From positions 62,001 through 126,000 of the forward strand of contig NZ_AUMS01000013.1 of assembly GCF_000430805.1 (NCBI RefSeq): a stretch of DNA of 64,000 bases. The letters are read 5' to 3'. This document shows positions 16,467-26,363 of the stretch, piece by piece. The position numbers and the translations under genes are program-made. The notes beneath the pieces were generated by a model that saw only the letters and a list, made by a program, of their open reading frames with translations, was not told the DNA's origin and did not search any database. Numbering within the stretch: position 1 is the first letter of the stretch; each line of letters opens with the position of its first letter. This stretch comes from Chitinilyticum aquatile DSM 21506. Lineage in GTDB: Bacteria > Pseudomonadota > Gammaproteobacteria > Burkholderiales > Chitinibacteraceae.

Positions 16467-16515
16467 GATGGTGTTGGTGCAGTGAGGTTAGTCGGACAAA
16501 AAGGATGATGCCGGT

Positions 16516-16722
16516 TCATGGTTTTTTGCGCGTTGCCAGATAGATCTGCCAGATCAGCGAAAACAGCAGCATCGCCAGCGCGAAGGCTGGGTAGTGCGGC
16601 CGTTCGCTATTCCAGGCAATCGCCAGCATCGCCTCGTTGAAGGCAATGAAAATCGCACTGCTGACCAGTGCGAAACGGGCTGCATTTTTCAGGCATGTGC
16701 CCAGTGCTGCTAGGGAGATCAT
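16516..16722 (-). CDS. Small two-span membrane protein in the his operon
   Basis: A 68-aa protein with two hydrophobic segments (FALVSSAIFIAFNEAMLAIAW and YPAFALAMLLFSLIWQIYLA) and a basic end TRKKP. It lies between hisH and hisA, 12 bp after the hisH stop, with ATG 16722. Similar small uncharacterised membrane proteins are often found between hisH and hisA in Betaproteobacteria, but no function is known to me. It is likely real because of operon spacing and composition. Confidence 0.7.
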   Translation of the reverse strand: MISLAALGTCLKNAARFALVSSAIFIAFNEAMLAIAWNSERPHYPAFALAMLLFSLIWQIYLATRKKP

Positions 16723-16734
16723 GATCCGGCTCGC

Positions 16735-17373
16735 TTAATTGCCATTCCAGTGTACGAAATTCTGCAGCAGCTTCAGGCCTGCCGTACTCGATTTTTCCGG
16801 ATGGCACTGGATGGCAAAAATATTATCCCGCGCCACCGCTGCCGCAAAGCGGTACGGGTAGGCCGATTCGACCACGGTGATGTCTTCCGCCGGCATGAAA
16901 TGATAGCTGTGCACGAAATAAAAACGTTCGCCATCGGCAATGCCGTGCCACAAGGGGTGTGCGCGCGTGATGAACATTTCGTTCCAGCCCATGTGCGGCA
17001 CTTTCAGCTTCTGGCCTTGTGCGTCGACCATCTGTTCAGGCGGAAAGCGCACCACTTCACCCTTGAAAATGCCGAGACTGGCGGTCGGGCCTTCGGCGCT
17101 CTGCTCGAACATGAGCTGCGCGCCGACGCAGATGCCGAGAAAGGGTTTTTCCGCCGCCGCGCGGCGCACGCTGGCGATGAGGCCGGATTCTTCCAGATGG
17201 GCCATGCAGTCGGGCATGGCGCCCTGGCCGGGGAACACGACCTTGTCAGCCGCATCAATGACCGACGCATCGGCAGTCAGAACCACGGATGCGTGATTTT
17301 CGGCAACCAGCTCCATGGATTTCACCACCGAGTGCAGGTTGCCCATGCCGTAATCAACAATTGCGATTTTCAT
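16735..17373 (-). CDS. hisH: Imidazole glycerol phosphate synthase glutaminase subunit
   Basis: The 212-aa class I glutamine amidotransferase supplies ammonia to HisF. MKIAIVDYGMGNLHSV is the typical start, and VVFPGQGAMPDCM forms the oxyanion strand. FLGICVGAQLMFEQS carries the nucleophile Cys, and AIQCHPEKSS the catalytic His and Glu. It lies between hisB and a small membrane protein with short gaps, co-transcribed with hisA and hisF. ATG is at 17373. Confidence 0.97.
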   Translation of the reverse strand: MKIAIVDYGMGNLHSVVKSMELVAENHASVVLTADASVIDAADKVVFPGQGAMPDCMAHLEESGLIASVRRAAAEKPFLGICVGAQLMFEQSAEGPTASLGIFKGEVVRFPPEQMVDAQGQKLKVPHMGWNEMFITRAHPLWHGIADGERFYFVHSYHFMPAEDITVVESAYPYRFAAAVARDNIFAIQCHPEKSSTAGLKLLQNFVHWNGN

Positions 17374-17384
17374 GTGCGTAATCT

Positions 17385-17978
17385 TCAGCCGACCAGTGTG
17401 CCCTTGGTGGACGGGGTAATGCCCGTCATCCGCTCGTCCGGTTCACAGGCCATGCGCAGTGCGCGGCCGAGTGCCTTGAAAATGGTTTCGGCCTGGTGGT
17501 GCGCATTCTTGCCGCGCAGATTGTCGATGTGCAGCGTGACGGCGGCGTGGTTCACGAAGCCGTGGAAAAACTCGCCGAACAGGTCGACATCAAAGGCGCC
17601 AATAGTGGCGCGGGTGTAATCGACGTCGTAAGTCAGCCCCGGACGGCCGGATAGATCGACCACCACGCGCGAAAGCGCTTCATCGAGCGGCACGTAGGCG
17701 TGGCCGTAGCGGCGGATGCCCTTCTTGTCGCCGAGAGCTTTGGCGAAGGCCTGGCCGAAGGTGATGCCGACGTCTTCCACCGTGTGGTGGGCGTCGATGT
17801 GGAGATCGCCCACGGCCTTGATCTCGATATCGAACAGGCCATGCCGGGCGACCTGATCGAGCATGTGTTCGAAGAACGGCACGCCGGTGTCGAAGGTGGC
17901 TTTGCCCGTACCATCAAGATTGATGGTGACGGTGATCTGGGTTTCCAGCGTGTTGCGGGTGACGGTGGCCTGGCGCAT
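17385..17978 (-). CDS. hisB: Imidazoleglycerol-phosphate dehydratase
   Basis: A 197-aa monofunctional dehydratase (step six), without the phosphatase domain found in enterobacterial HisB. Metal-binding His motifs are seen: [47 protein letters not shown] and [22 protein letters not shown] 17978 ([10 protein letters not shown]) is chosen over the extended frame to 18011. It is the first gene of the downstream his block. In related genomes hisC would precede it and hisG-hisD would be nearby; here they are 19 kb away. Confidence 0.97.
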   Translation of the reverse strand: MRQATVTRNTLETQITVTINLDGTGKATFDTGVPFFEHMLDQVARHGLFDIEIKAVGDLHIDAHHTVEDVGITFGQAFAKALGDKKGIRRYGHAYVPLDEALSRVVVDLSGRPGLTYDVDYTRATIGAFDVDLFGEFFHGFVNHAAVTLHIDNLRGKNAHHQAETIFKALGRALRMACEPDERMTGITPSTKGTLVG

Positions 17979-18027
17979 GATTCTCGGGGTACAAGGTAGG
18001 GATTGCCGCAATACCGGCGGAACGCTA

Positions 18028-18056
18028 ATTGTCTCCCAGATGTGCCGGCAGGTGAA
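18028..18056 (-). promoter_or_regulatory. Possible promoter of the hisB-tatC operon
   Basis: On the minus strand TTCACC (18056-18051) and GACAAT (18033-18028) each match sigma-70 hexamers at 4 of 6 positions, with a 17-bp spacer. The transcript would start about 40 bp before hisB. This is a weak prediction, but it is the best-spaced candidate upstream of hisB. Confidence 0.3.
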
Positions 18057-18420
18057 GCACTTCCTACAAGGGATGTTACGAATGGGCTGCGTGAGTGGCG
18101 TGTGCGCCGGTAGCCCGCCCCGCCTGATGCTTTTCCGTCGTTATTGTGATTAGGCCATCGTCGCAGGATTCTCGTGCCGCCATCGCCATCGCCATCGACG
18201 ATGTCGCCCTGTGTCGTGCAGCCACGATCATCTTCGTTATATAGACTGCTCCTGCAGTCGAAATTGATGGGGTGGCAAGGCTATAGTGGGTCAGTGCATG
18301 TTCCAGCAAGCCCCCCCATCCGTCTGTGACACGGTGCCGTTAATTATGGCTGGAAACGTGGAATATTACCTATCAGGCATGGACTGGCGAGACGATAATG
18401 CGCGTTTCATCAAAATCGAT

Positions 18421-18450
18421 CACACTGTCATGTTCTGACAGTTCAGTGTG
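18421..18450. promoter_or_regulatory. Nested palindrome, candidate operator of the RND operon
   Basis: The outer arms CACACTG (18421-18427) and CAGTGTG (18444-18450) enclose inner arms CTGTCA (18425-18430) and TGACAG (18436-18441). It lies 20 bp before the adaptor ATG. The size and symmetry suit a TetR-type repressor site, but no regulator gene is adjacent. Confidence 0.4.
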
Positions 18451-18469
18451 TATTCTGGGAGCGAAAGTG

Positions 18470-19666
18470 ATGCGTGAAACTGATTACCCCGTTGCGACAG
18501 GCCTCCGGCGGAGTCTGATGGCTGTGGCCTTGCTGGCCGCACTCGCAGCCTGCGGTGAAAAGACCGAGCAGAAAGCGCCACCACCGGCCCCGGTTGTGGT
18601 CGAGAAGGTCAGCCAGCAGGATGTGCCGATGCAGATTGAGCTGGTGGGCGAGACCGCCGGCTATCGCGATGTCGAAGTCCGCTCCCGCGTGAACGGCATC
18701 CTGCTCAAGCGTACCTATACCGAAGGCCAGTTTGTTCAGGCAGGCCAGGTGCTGTTTGAAATCGACCCGGAGCCCTACAAGGCCGCACTGGATCAGGCCA
18801 AGGGCGTGCTGGCCCAGAGCATGGCCGCGCTGGAGAAGGCCAAGGCTGACCGCGACCGCATCATTCCTCTCTACAAGGAAAACGCCGTAAGCCGCAAGGA
18901 TTTCGACGATGCAATGGCTGCCTACGATTCGGCTCTGGCCAATTCGCAATCGGCACAGGCCAAGGTCAAGGAGGCCGAGCTGAATCTGGGTTACACCAGG
19001 GTAACCGCCCCGATCTCGGGCGTGACCAGCAAGGTAGCCCAATCCGAGGGCAGTCTGATCATGGCCAGCAGTGGCTCGCCGCTGACGACCATTTCGCAGT
19101 TCGAACCGCTGTATGTGAATTTCTCGTATTCCGAACAGGATCGGCTGAACTTCGAGCGCAATGTGGCCTCGGGCAAAATGACAGTACGCGATTCGGCCAA
19201 CTGGACTGCTCATATCCGTCTGGCCGATGGCTCGATGTATGACAAGGTCGGCCGGGTCAATTTCTCGGACAACCGCGTCGATCCCAAGACCGGGACCATC
19301 CAGGCGCGCGCAATTTTCGACAACAAGGACGGCAAGCTGCTGCCCGGTCAGTTCGTGCGCCTGATCCTTGATATCGGTACCCGCAAGGACGCCATTGTGG
19401 TGCCCGAGCGCGCCGTTACCCAGTCGCAGGCTGACAAGCTGGTGATGGTGGTGTCAGCGGGTGGCGATGTCGAGCCGCGCACGGTCAAGCTGGGGCCTTC
19501 GGTGAAGGGTGGGGTGCTGGTTGAAGAAGGCGTCAAGCCCGGCGAGCAGATCATCGTCGAGGGGCTGATGAAGGCCCGTCCGGGTGCCAAGGTGCAGCCG
19601 ATGACGGCCAGCCAGATGCAGGCTGCCCTGGCGGCGAAGGCTGCGTCGGCTCCGGCCGCCAAGTAA
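18470..19666 (+). CDS. RND efflux periplasmic adaptor (AcrA/MexA family)
   Basis: A 398-aa membrane-fusion lipoprotein linking pump and outer-membrane channel. ATG 18470 gives a signal peptide ending in lipobox LAAC ([12 protein letters not shown]). The lipoyl half-motifs surround the coiled-coil hairpin ([21 protein letters not shown] through [17 protein letters not shown]), followed by barrel and membrane-proximal domains. The C-terminus is Ala/Gln-rich. An upstream in-frame start at 18398 is rejected because it would bury the signal peptide and cover the palindrome. It is first in a three-gene operon with the pump 10 bp downstream. Confidence 0.93.
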   Translation: MRETDYPVATGLRRSLMAVALLAALAACGEKTEQKAPPPAPVVVEKVSQQDVPMQIELVGETAGYRDVEVRSRVNGILLKRTYTEGQFVQAGQVLFEIDPEPYKAALDQAKGVLAQSMAALEKAKADRDRIIPLYKENAVSRKDFDDAMAAYDSALANSQSAQAKVKEAELNLGYTRVTAPISGVTSKVAQSEGSLIMASSGSPLTTISQFEPLYVNFSYSEQDRLNFERNVASGKMTVRDSANWTAHIRLADGSMYDKVGRVNFSDNRVDPKTGTIQARAIFDNKDGKLLPGQFVRLILDIGTRKDAIVVPERAVTQSQADKLVMVVSAGGDVEPRTVKLGPSVKGGVLVEEGVKPGEQIIVEGLMKARPGAKVQPMTASQMQAALAAKAASAPAAK

Positions 19667-19676
19667 AGGAGACGTC

Positions 19677-22600
19677 ATGTTCTCGAAGTTCTTTATCGAA
19701 CGGCCGATCTTTGCCAGCGTGATTTCGATCATCATCGTGCTGGCCGGTCTGGCTGCGATGCGCTCGCTACCTATCGAGCAATATCCGGAAATTACGCCTC
19801 CCGTTGTTTCGGTGACCGCGTTCTACCCCGGCGCAACCCCGGAAGTCATCGCCCAGACCGTGGCAGCTCCGCTGGAGCAGCAGATCAACGGCGTTGAAAA
19901 GATGATCTACATGCAATCGGGTTCGGCTTCCAACGGCCAGATGAACCTGAATGTGTATTTCGATATCGGCACCGACCCCGATCAGGCGACCATCAACGTC
20001 AATAACCGCGTATCCGCGGCCATGGCGCAGTTGCCCGAAGAGGTAAAAAAGCAGGGTGTGACGGTCAAGAAAAAATCGACGTCGATCCTGCAGGTGGTGA
20101 CACTGGACTCGCCCAAGGGCAGCTATGACACCACGTATCTGTCGAATTACGCGTTGCTGAATATTGTCGATGAACTCAAGCGTATTCCCGGTGTGGGCGA
20201 TATTTCGCTGTTCGGTGGTACCGATTACGCGATGCGTGTCTGGCTGCGTCCTGACCGCATGGCGCAGCTGGGGCTGACGACCAGTGACGTCGTGTCCGCG
20301 ATCCGCGAACAGAATGCCCAGTTCGCCGCAGGCAAGATCGGCGCCCAGCCGACGACTTCGCCAGTGGACTTCACCTTTACCGTGCAGACCAAGGGGCGGC
20401 TGGAGGAAGTCAGCGAATTCCAGAACATCATCGTGCGGGCCATGCCGGACGGTTCGAAAATCCGCGTGAAGGATATTGCCCGGGTAGAAATCGGCGGCAA
20501 GGATTACGATCTGACCGTGCGTGCCAATGGCAAGCCGGCCGTGGGTATCGGTACCTATCTGCAGCCCGGAGCCAATGCGGTTGCCGTGGCCGAGGCCGTC
20601 AAGGCCAAGATGGAAGAACTGAAGGCGCGCTTCCCGCAGGATATCCGCTACAGCGTGCCCTACGACACGACCGAGTTCGTGAAGATCTCGATCGAAGAAG
20701 TGGTGCACACGCTGTTCGAAGCCATCGTGCTGGTGTTCATCGTGGTTTACCTGTTCCTGCAGAATTTCCGCGCCACGCTGATTCCATGTATCGCCGTACC
20801 GGTATCGCTGGTCGGCACGTTTGCCGGGATGCTGCTGCTCGGTTTCTCGATCAACCTGCTGACGCTGTTCGGCATGGTGCTGGCGATCGGTATCGTCGTG
20901 GATGATGCGATCGTGGTGCTGGAAAACGTCGAACGGATCATGAGCGAGAAGAAGTGCTCGGCACGCGAGGCAGCCATTCTGGCGATGGAGGAAGTATCCG
21001 GCCCGGTCGTAGCGATCGTGCTGGTACTGTGCGCGGTATTCCTCCCGGTAGCCTTCATGGGCGGCATGACCGGGGTGATGTACAAGCAGTTTGCCGTGAC
21101 GATCGCCGTTTCGGTGGCCATTTCCGGTCTGGTGGCGCTGACGCTGTCGCCGGCGCTGTGTGCCTTGCTGCTCAAGAACAGCCATCACCAGCCTGCCAAA
21201 TTCTTTGTCTGGTTCAACAACAGCTTCGAGAAGTTGACCGGCAAATACGTCGGCGGTGTGGCCTTCCTGAACCGCCGGGTTGGGGTCGCCTTCGGCCTGA
21301 TTGCCGTGATCCTGTTCTGCACCTGGGGGCTTTTCAGCCGCCTGCCCGGAGCACTGGTTCCCGATGAAGATCAGGGCTATCTGCTTGGGGCGATCATGCT
21401 GCCTGATGCAGCAGCCCTGACCCGCACGCAGAAAGTGGCCGATCATTTTGACCAGATGGTAATGAAAAATCCGAATGTCGAGAATGTTGTCACCTTCTCG
21501 GGCTATGACATGCTTTCTGGTGCCGTGATCAGCAACAGCGGCATTTCCTTTGTGACACTGAAGGACTGGAGCGAGCGCCAGGGGGCTGGCAACGACTCGT
21601 TTGCGCTGGCCAAGAAGCTGCAGGGCATGGGGTACATGGGCTTGACCGACGGTTTTGCCGCAACCTTCAACCCTCCGCCGATCATGGGCATGTCAACCAC
21701 CGGTGGCCTCGAAGGCTATCTGCAGAATCGCGGGACTGGTGACGCCAAGGCCTTCTCGGTAGAGGTACAGCGCTTTGTCGAGGCGGCCAAGAAACGTCCC
21801 GAGTTCTCCAGCGTATCGACGACCTTCCGCGCCAATGTGCCGCAGATCTATCTGGATCTTGACCGCGAGAAGGCCAAGGCGCTGGGCGTGCCGATCAATA
21901 GTGTCTTCGATACCATGCAGGCGACGTTTGGCCAGGTCTACGTCAACGACTTCAACAAGTTCGGCCGCACCTACCGGGTGCAGCTGCAGTCCGAAGCCGA
22001 TTACCGGGCCAAGCCGGAAGACATCCGCAACGTGTTCGTCCGTTCGCAAAACGGCGACATGATTCCGCTCAACAGTCTGGTCGCGGTGAAGAACTCGGCA
22101 GGTCCGGAGCTGGTTGAACGCTTCAACGTTTTCCAGGCCGCCAAGATCATGGCCCAGCCTGCACCGGGCTATAGCTCGGGTCAGGCCATCAAGGCTCTGG
22201 AACAGGTGGCTGACGAGGTGCTGGGTAACGAAGCCAAGCTGGAGTGGACCGGTTCGGCCTATCAGGAAAAGAAATCGGCCGGTACCGCAGGGCTTGCATT
22301 CGGTTTCGGCATCATCATGATTTTCCTGATTCTGGCCGCGCAGTACGAGCGCTGGTCCTTGCCGTTCGCGGTGATTACCGCCGTGCCGTTCGCACTGTTC
22401 GGTGCCTTGCTCGCAACGTGGGCAGTCGGGCTGACCAATAACGTGTATTTCCAGATCGGCCTGGTGACACTGATAGGCCTGGCGGCGAAGAACGCGATCC
22501 TGATTGTCGAGTTTGCGGTCATGAAACACGAAGAAGGGTTGAATCTGCTTGATTCGGCGCTGGAAGCCGCGCGCCTGCGCTTCAGGCCAATCGTGATGAC

Positions 22601-22805
22601 CTCGCTGGCCTTCATTCTGGGCTGCGTACCGCTGGTCATGTCCAGTGGCGCGGGCTCGGCCAGCCGTCATGCGCTGGGCTGGCCGGTGATTGGCGGCATG
22701 CTGGCTGCCACCTTTATCGCGATTTTCTTCATTCCGCTGTTCTTCCGCCTGATCATGCGCTCTTCCGAGCGCAAGGCCGTCAGCCAGGAGCAGAACCATG
22801 ACTGA
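19677..22805 (+). CDS. RND multidrug efflux pump, inner-membrane subunit (AcrB/HAE1 family)
   Basis: A 1042-aa proton-driven pump with 12 membrane helices and two large periplasmic loops. The start [27 protein letters not shown] is canonical. The proton-relay Asp pair is in [16 protein letters not shown] near residues 409-410, and the matching Lys is in [15 protein letters not shown] near residue 938. No truncation or frameshift is seen. It overlaps the outer-membrane gene by 8 bp. Substrate range cannot be read from sequence; drugs, dyes or solvents are typical for HAE1 pumps. Confidence 0.96.
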   Translation: MFSKFFIERPIFASVISIIIVLAGLAAMRSLPIEQYPEITPPVVSVTAFYPGATPEVIAQTVAAPLEQQINGVEKMIYMQSGSASNGQMNLNVYFDIGTDPDQATINVNNRVSAAMAQLPEEVKKQGVTVKKKSTSILQVVTLDSPKGSYDTTYLSNYALLNIVDELKRIPGVGDISLFGGTDYAMRVWLRPDRMAQLGLTTSDVVSAIREQNAQFAAGKIGAQPTTSPVDFTFTVQTKGRLEEVSEFQNIIVRAMPDGSKIRVKDIARVEIGGKDYDLTVRANGKPAVGIGTYLQPGANAVAVAEAVKAKMEELKARFPQDIRYSVPYDTTEFVKISIEEVVHTLFEAIVLVFIVVYLFLQNFRATLIPCIAVPVSLVGTFAGMLLLGFSINLLTLFGMVLAIGIVVDDAIVVLENVERIMSEKKCSAREAAILAMEEVSGPVVAIVLVLCAVFLPVAFMGGMTGVMYKQFAVTIAVSVAISGLVALTLSPALCALLLKNSHHQPAKFFVWFNNSFEKLTGKYVGGVAFLNRRVGVAFGLIAVILFCTWGLFSRLPGALVPDEDQGYLLGAIMLPDAAALTRTQKVADHFDQMVMKNPNVENVVTFSGYDMLSGAVISNSGISFVTLKDWSERQGAGNDSFALAKKLQGMGYMGLTDGFAATFNPPPIMGMSTTGGLEGYLQNRGTGDAKAFSVEVQRFVEAAKKRPEFSSVSTTFRANVPQIYLDLDREKAKALGVPINSVFDTMQATFGQVYVNDFNKFGRTYRVQLQSEADYRAKPEDIRNVFVRSQNGDMIPLNSLVAVKNSAGPELVERFNVFQAAKIMAQPAPGYSSGQAIKALEQVADEVLGNEAKLEWTGSAYQEKKSAGTAGLAFGFGIIMIFLILAAQYERWSLPFAVITAVPFALFGALLATWAVGLTNNVYFQIGLVTLIGLAAKNAILIVEFAVMKHEEGLNLLDSALEAARLRFRPIVMTSLAFILGCVPLVMSSGAGSASRHALGWPVIGGMLAATFIAIFFIPLFFRLIMRSSERKAVSQEQNHD

Positions 22806-24213
22806 ACACATCAAACCCTTGTCGCGTACGCTTTTGCCCCTGACCCTGGCGGTCCTGCTGGCCGGTTGCGGGCTGACTCCGACCTATGACAAGCCGCCTT
22901 TGGAGCTGCCGCAAGCCAGCGAGCCATCCGCGCCGCTGGCCACCAAGTGGTGGGAAAACTTCCAGGACCCGGTACTCAACCAGCTGATCGAATCGGCGCT
23001 GGCGCAAAGTCCGACCATCGAACTGGCGGTTGCCAAGGTCGATGAAGCCCGTGCGGTGCTCGGCGTGACCAGCTCCGAGCAGTTGCCCCAGATCAATGGT
23101 ACGGCGAGCGCCGGACGCGGGCAGCGTTCCGAGTCGGTCTATGGCGCGCCGCAGCGGGTGGCTGACAGCTATGCCGTCGGCCTGTCGGCCAGCTGGGAGA
23201 TCGACCTGTGGGGGCGTGTGCGCAACAGCGTTGCCGCTGCGGAGGCTAATCTGCTTGCCAGCGAATACACGCTGGATGGCGTGCGCCTCACGCTCGCCGC
23301 CACGGTTGCAGAGCAGTATTTCGCGCTGCAGGCGACTAATGCCAGCCTGATCACGACCCGCAAGACGGTCAAGAGCCGGCAGGAGTCCTACGCGCTGCGC
23401 AAGAAGCAGTTCGAGGGGGGCATCACTTCCGAACTGGACATGCGGCAGGCCGAAACCGAGGTTGCCACTGCCGTTGCTGCGCAACTGGATCAGGAGCAGA
23501 AGCAGGCCAGCCTGGAAGCATCGCTGTCGGTGCTGGTCGGGCAAATGCCGAAGGATCTCTATGAAAACGGCCTGACGCCCTTGCCGCAGCTGGAATCCAA
23601 GGTGCTGGCTTCGGGGGATGTGCCGGCTGGCCTGCCTTCCGACCTGCTGTTGCGCCGGCCTGACATCCAGCAGGCCGAGCAGACGTTGCGTGCCAGCCAG
23701 GCGCGGGTGTCGGCCGCGCGTGCTGCCTACTTCCCGCGCATCAGCATTACCGGCCTGCTTGGCGTGGAAAGCCCGGAAATGTCGACGCTGTTCAACAGTG
23801 GCAGCGGCGCGTGGTCATTTGCCGGAAATCTGGCGCAGCCGATTTTCAACAACGGGCTGACTGCCGCTCAGGTTGATCAGGCCAAAGCGCAAGAGAAGGC
23901 TGCGCTGGCGGCGTATCGTCAGGCGGTAAGCCAGGCATTTGCCGATACGCGCGCGGCACTGCGCAATTATCAGAGTGCCGAGCGCAAGTATCTGGTACTG
24001 GCCGCCGAACAGACGGTACTGCAGCGTCAGCTGTATCTGGCGAATCTGCGCTACAACAACGGCTATTCGAGCTATCTCGAAGTGCTCGACAGCGAGCGCA
24101 GTCTTTTCCAGGGGCAGTTGAGCCTGGAAGATGCGCTACGCCAGAAGCGTGCCGCGCTGGTCACTCTGTACCGCGTATTGGGCGGGGGTTGGCAGGTGCC
24201 GGCACAAGACTGA
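22798..24213 (+). CDS. RND outer-membrane channel lipoprotein (NodT/OprM family)
   Basis: A 471-aa TolC-like channel. The signal peptide ends in lipobox [10 protein letters not shown], so it is a lipoprotein anchored in the outer membrane. Two OEP repeats are visible, each with a helical hairpin; family motifs include [61 protein letters not shown] and [21 protein letters not shown]. It completes the tripartite pump and overlaps the pump gene. A terminator follows 17 bp after the stop. Confidence 0.95.
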   Translation: MTEHIKPLSRTLLPLTLAVLLAGCGLTPTYDKPPLELPQASEPSAPLATKWWENFQDPVLNQLIESALAQSPTIELAVAKVDEARAVLGVTSSEQLPQINGTASAGRGQRSESVYGAPQRVADSYAVGLSASWEIDLWGRVRNSVAAAEANLLASEYTLDGVRLTLAATVAEQYFALQATNASLITTRKTVKSRQESYALRKKQFEGGITSELDMRQAETEVATAVAAQLDQEQKQASLEASLSVLVGQMPKDLYENGLTPLPQLESKVLASGDVPAGLPSDLLLRRPDIQQAEQTLRASQARVSAARAAYFPRISITGLLGVESPEMSTLFNSGSGAWSFAGNLAQPIFNNGLTAAQVDQAKAQEKAALAAYRQAVSQAFADTRAALRNYQSAERKYLVLAAEQTVLQRQLYLANLRYNNGYSSYLEVLDSERSLFQGQLSLEDALRQKRAALVTLYRVLGGGWQVPAQD

Positions 24214-24230
24214 TCCGCTATCAGTCAGCA

Positions 24231-24263
24231 AACAAACGGCAGCCGTGGCTGCCGTTTGTTTTT
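24231..24263 (+). terminator. Terminator of the RND operon
   Basis: A perfect 14-bp complementarity (24231-24244 with 24247-24260) is followed by a T-rich end (GTTTGTTTTTG). It is symmetric enough to work in both directions. Confidence 0.9.
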
Positions 24264-24321
24264 GCATCATCAGAAGGAATGCCCTGCCGCCATGCGAGAA
24301 TAATTCATGGTCTAAATTTCA

Positions 24322-24370
24322 GGGTATTGGGCTGTAGCCATTTGGAATGAGTGGCTGTGTCAACATACCC
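24322..24370. repeat. 49-bp palindromic repeat, canonical copy
   Basis: GGGTAT (24322-24327), AGCC at offset 14, GGCT at offset 31 and ATACCC (24365-24370) are all intact. It lies 8 bp past the acyltransferase stop, between convergent genes. Confidence 0.9.
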
Positions 24371-24377
24371 GTCATTT

Positions 24378-25553
24378 TTAGTTTTCTGCCAGTGCGAGAC
24401 GGCGCTTGTCGCCGGGCATGGCCGCGCGTGGTGCACGCAGCATCTTGCCGGCAGCTATGCCGGGCAATTCGATGTGGCGGTAAGTCCGGCTGGCCAGCAG
24501 CAGGGTCAGGGCCAGCATGGCCAGCCCGAAGAGGGTATCGCCGGCGATGCTGCCGGTGCTGATGAATTCGATACGCACGGCGCCTTCGCTGCCCCAGGCC
24601 AGCCAGCGTGGGCCGCCAAGGCTGGCAACGTGCTGCAGCACCTTTTGCACCGCATGCAGCAGGGCAAAATGGATCAGGTAGATCGAGAACGACCAGTGCC
24701 CGAGCTGCTCGAATGGTTTCTGGCGCAGCAGCCGCGAAATTGCACCGCCTTCGCGCGCGAACAGCACGATGAAGGCGCTGAAGAAGCAGCAGGCGAAATA
24801 ACTCTTGTGCGGATACTGCGCGGTAAGTGCGACATAGAGCGCACCGAGTGCCAGCACTTCCAGCGCGCTGTAAACCGCAGACTGCCACGCCGGCCAGCGA
24901 AGGTGGCGGAAGGCCTCGTACGCCAGTGCACCCATGAAAAAGCACGTCAGCCCGCGGAAGGCCCCGCTGCCGGTAAAGGGCTGGCCTGTCAGCACGCAGG
25001 CCGTGCAGCCGATGGCAATCAGCAGATAAGCCCGGAGGCGCAGCCGGCCGGCAGTGCCCAGCAAAATGATGCCGAACAGCAGATACAGGTAGAACTCGAC
25101 ACTGATGCTCCAGGCCGGGCCGTTGAACGAAAAGGGGTTGGTCCACGGCAGCCAGGCCTGCAGCAGCAGCAGATTGGGCAGCCACTGGCTGGCGTCGGTG
25201 CTGCCGCTGAAGGCAATGGCCCGGGTCCAGCCGGCAGAATTGGCCAGCAGAAGCAGCACCTCGCCCAGCGTGAACACCAGCAGCATCACCACATGCAGCG
25301 GCAGGATGCGGAAACAGCGGCTGATCAGGTAGTCACGCAGGGCGCCGGCATCGAAGCGGCGTTGTCCATAGCTGTGGCACAGCACGAAACCGCTGAGCAC
25401 GAAGAAGAATTCGACCCAGAGGCCGGCTGAGCGGAAGAAATCCCACTGGCTGAACCCCTGCAGCAGGTGCAGGTGAAAAACCACGACACAGAGCGCGGCG
25501 AGACCCCGAAAACTGTCGAGGACGGTGAAGCGACGGGAAGCAGGCAGGGACAT
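24378..25553 (-). CDS. Acyltransferase family 3 membrane protein
   Basis: A 391-aa polytopic protein of the OafA/NodX type, which O-acetylates cell-surface sugars. The start MSLPASRRFTVLDSFRGLAALCVVVFHLH has the family RG.A...V...H motif with the active-site His. GLWVEFFFVLSGFVLCHSYG is the second signature, and about ten hydrophobic segments follow. ATG 25553 is chosen over a longer frame to 25679 that has no membrane or conserved start. It stands alone on the minus strand. The acceptor (LPS, exopolysaccharide or other glycan) is unknown. Confidence 0.9.
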   Translation of the reverse strand: MSLPASRRFTVLDSFRGLAALCVVVFHLHLLQGFSQWDFFRSAGLWVEFFFVLSGFVLCHSYGQRRFDAGALRDYLISRCFRILPLHVVMLLVFTLGEVLLLLANSAGWTRAIAFSGSTDASQWLPNLLLLQAWLPWTNPFSFNGPAWSISVEFYLYLLFGIILLGTAGRLRLRAYLLIAIGCTACVLTGQPFTGSGAFRGLTCFFMGALAYEAFRHLRWPAWQSAVYSALEVLALGALYVALTAQYPHKSYFACCFFSAFIVLFAREGGAISRLLRQKPFEQLGHWSFSIYLIHFALLHAVQKVLQHVASLGGPRWLAWGSEGAVRIEFISTGSIAGDTLFGLAMLALTLLLASRTYRHIELPGIAAGKMLRAPRAAMPGDKRRLALAEN

Positions 25554-25664
25554 TGGGAACGGGCAGGACGGCAGACGGGGGCATTCTGCCGCAGCAGCAG
25601 CCGGCTGCTTGTTGCCAAATGTTTGCCTGCCGGCGATAGACGGCGGTCTTGTGAATACATGTAG

Positions 25665-25713
25665 CTGTATGAGCTGCAAGCGATTGAATCACAAGCGATA
25701 TGGGGATATACCC
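25665..25713. repeat. 49-bp palindromic repeat, partly degenerate copy
   Basis: The left end reads CTGTAT and the right end ATACCC (25708-25713). The inner arms are changed (AGCG and CGAT). The 8 bases before the right arm (ATGGGGAT) are identical to those in the copy at 59994-60042. Located upstream of the acyltransferase start. Confidence 0.6.
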
Positions 25714-25715
25714 AT

Positions 25716-25752
25716 GCAATGAAATGGCCGGTAAAGCCGGCCATTTCATTGC
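25716..25752. repeat. Perfect 16-bp hairpin after the Asn-rich protein gene
   Basis: Bases 25716-25731 and 25737-25752 are perfect reverse complements around a 5-nt loop (TAAAG). On the minus strand it begins 28 bp after the stop of the Asn-rich gene and likely terminates or protects that transcript, although no T tract follows. It abuts the 49-bp repeat. Confidence 0.75.
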
Positions 25753-25779
25753 TGCGCAAGGGCTGGCAAGCCCGTTTGC

Positions 25780-26349
25780 CTAGTGCGGCGGGTTGACCAC
25801 AACGTAAGTCACATTGCTGCCGGCGTATTGCGGCTGATACCAGGTATTGCCGCATTGCTGGTAAACGGTGCCGGCATAATTGACCGGAACGCAGTTGGCC
25901 GGCACGGTGTTGACGATCGAGCCGATCACGGCCGACGTCACTGCGACTGTCGCGGTGACCGCTGCTGCCGTGGCGATGGGATGATAGTCGTCGTCGTAGC
26001 AGCCACCATGGCAGCTGCCGCCGTGGTAACCGTCGACATTCACGTTCACGTCTCGGTTTATGTTCACGTTGTTGACATTGGTGTTACTGACGTTGCGGTT
26101 GCTGACGTTGGTGTTCTGCCGATTGGTGTTCGTCTTGTTGACGTTGGCCTGGTTCACGTTGCCGCGGCTGGCCTGGTGATCAGCGGTATTGGGCTTGGCG
26201 GCAGCGCCGCTACCGCCACCGCGATTGACCTGCGCCTTGGCTTCGCCCTTGGCACGCGGAGCGGCACTGCTTTCAATGGATGTACCCAGCAGCATCAGTG
26301 ATGCAGCAAGGGCGGAGAGCATCAGGGTTTTGCGTGTACCGATCATCAT
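25780..26349 (-). CDS. Asn-rich exported protein with DUF6515-like C-terminus
   Basis: A 189-aa secreted protein. ATG 26349 is chosen because GGAGAG lies just upstream. The signal peptide is LMLSALAASLMLLGTSIESSAA. A low-complexity stretch of NxN repeats (NVNKTNTNRQNTNVSN, NVNNVNINRDVNVNV) leads to a Gly/His/Cys patch (HGGSCHGGCYDDDYHP). A C-terminal domain follows with a hydrophobic run and CVPVNYAG, YQQCGNTWYQPQ and TYVVVNPP. This end resembles DUF6515 proteins. It follows the DUF2092-like gene by 14 bp, so the two form an operon. Function unknown. Confidence 0.8.
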   Translation of the reverse strand: MMIGTRKTLMLSALAASLMLLGTSIESSAAPRAKGEAKAQVNRGGGSGAAAKPNTADHQASRGNVNQANVNKTNTNRQNTNVSNRNVSNTNVNNVNINRDVNVNVDGYHGGSCHGGCYDDDYHPIATAAAVTATVAVTSAVIGSIVNTVPANCVPVNYAGTVYQQCGNTWYQPQYAGSNVTYVVVNPPH

Positions 26350-26363
26350 GGTGTCTCTCCGGA

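Larger units (their letters stand above)
17979..18469. other. Long intergenic region between hisB and the RND operon
   Basis: This 491-bp divergent spacer is the longest gene-free stretch in the window. It should hold promoters for both directions. Seen here: a possible minus-strand promoter (18028-18056), a CATCGC triplet-type repeat near 18180, a C7 run near 18305 and a nested palindrome just before the adaptor gene (18421-18450). No convincing gene or regulator is encoded; a 77-codon minus-strand ORF looks spurious. Confidence 0.7.

Noticed and set aside
18076-18309. 77-codon minus-strand ORF with an MAMAMAA stretch in the hisB-RND gap
   Set aside because: No ribosome-binding site, no signal or domain; the repeat comes from a CATCGC run. 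Considered chance.
19767-21446. 559-codon minus-strand ORF opposite the RND pump
   Set aside because: Shadow of the pump reading frame; composition dominated by His, Arg and Gln and no domain seen.
24351-25430. 359-codon plus-strand ORF opposite the acyltransferase
   Set aside because: The acyltransferase has family motifs and membrane spans, and this ORF has neither.
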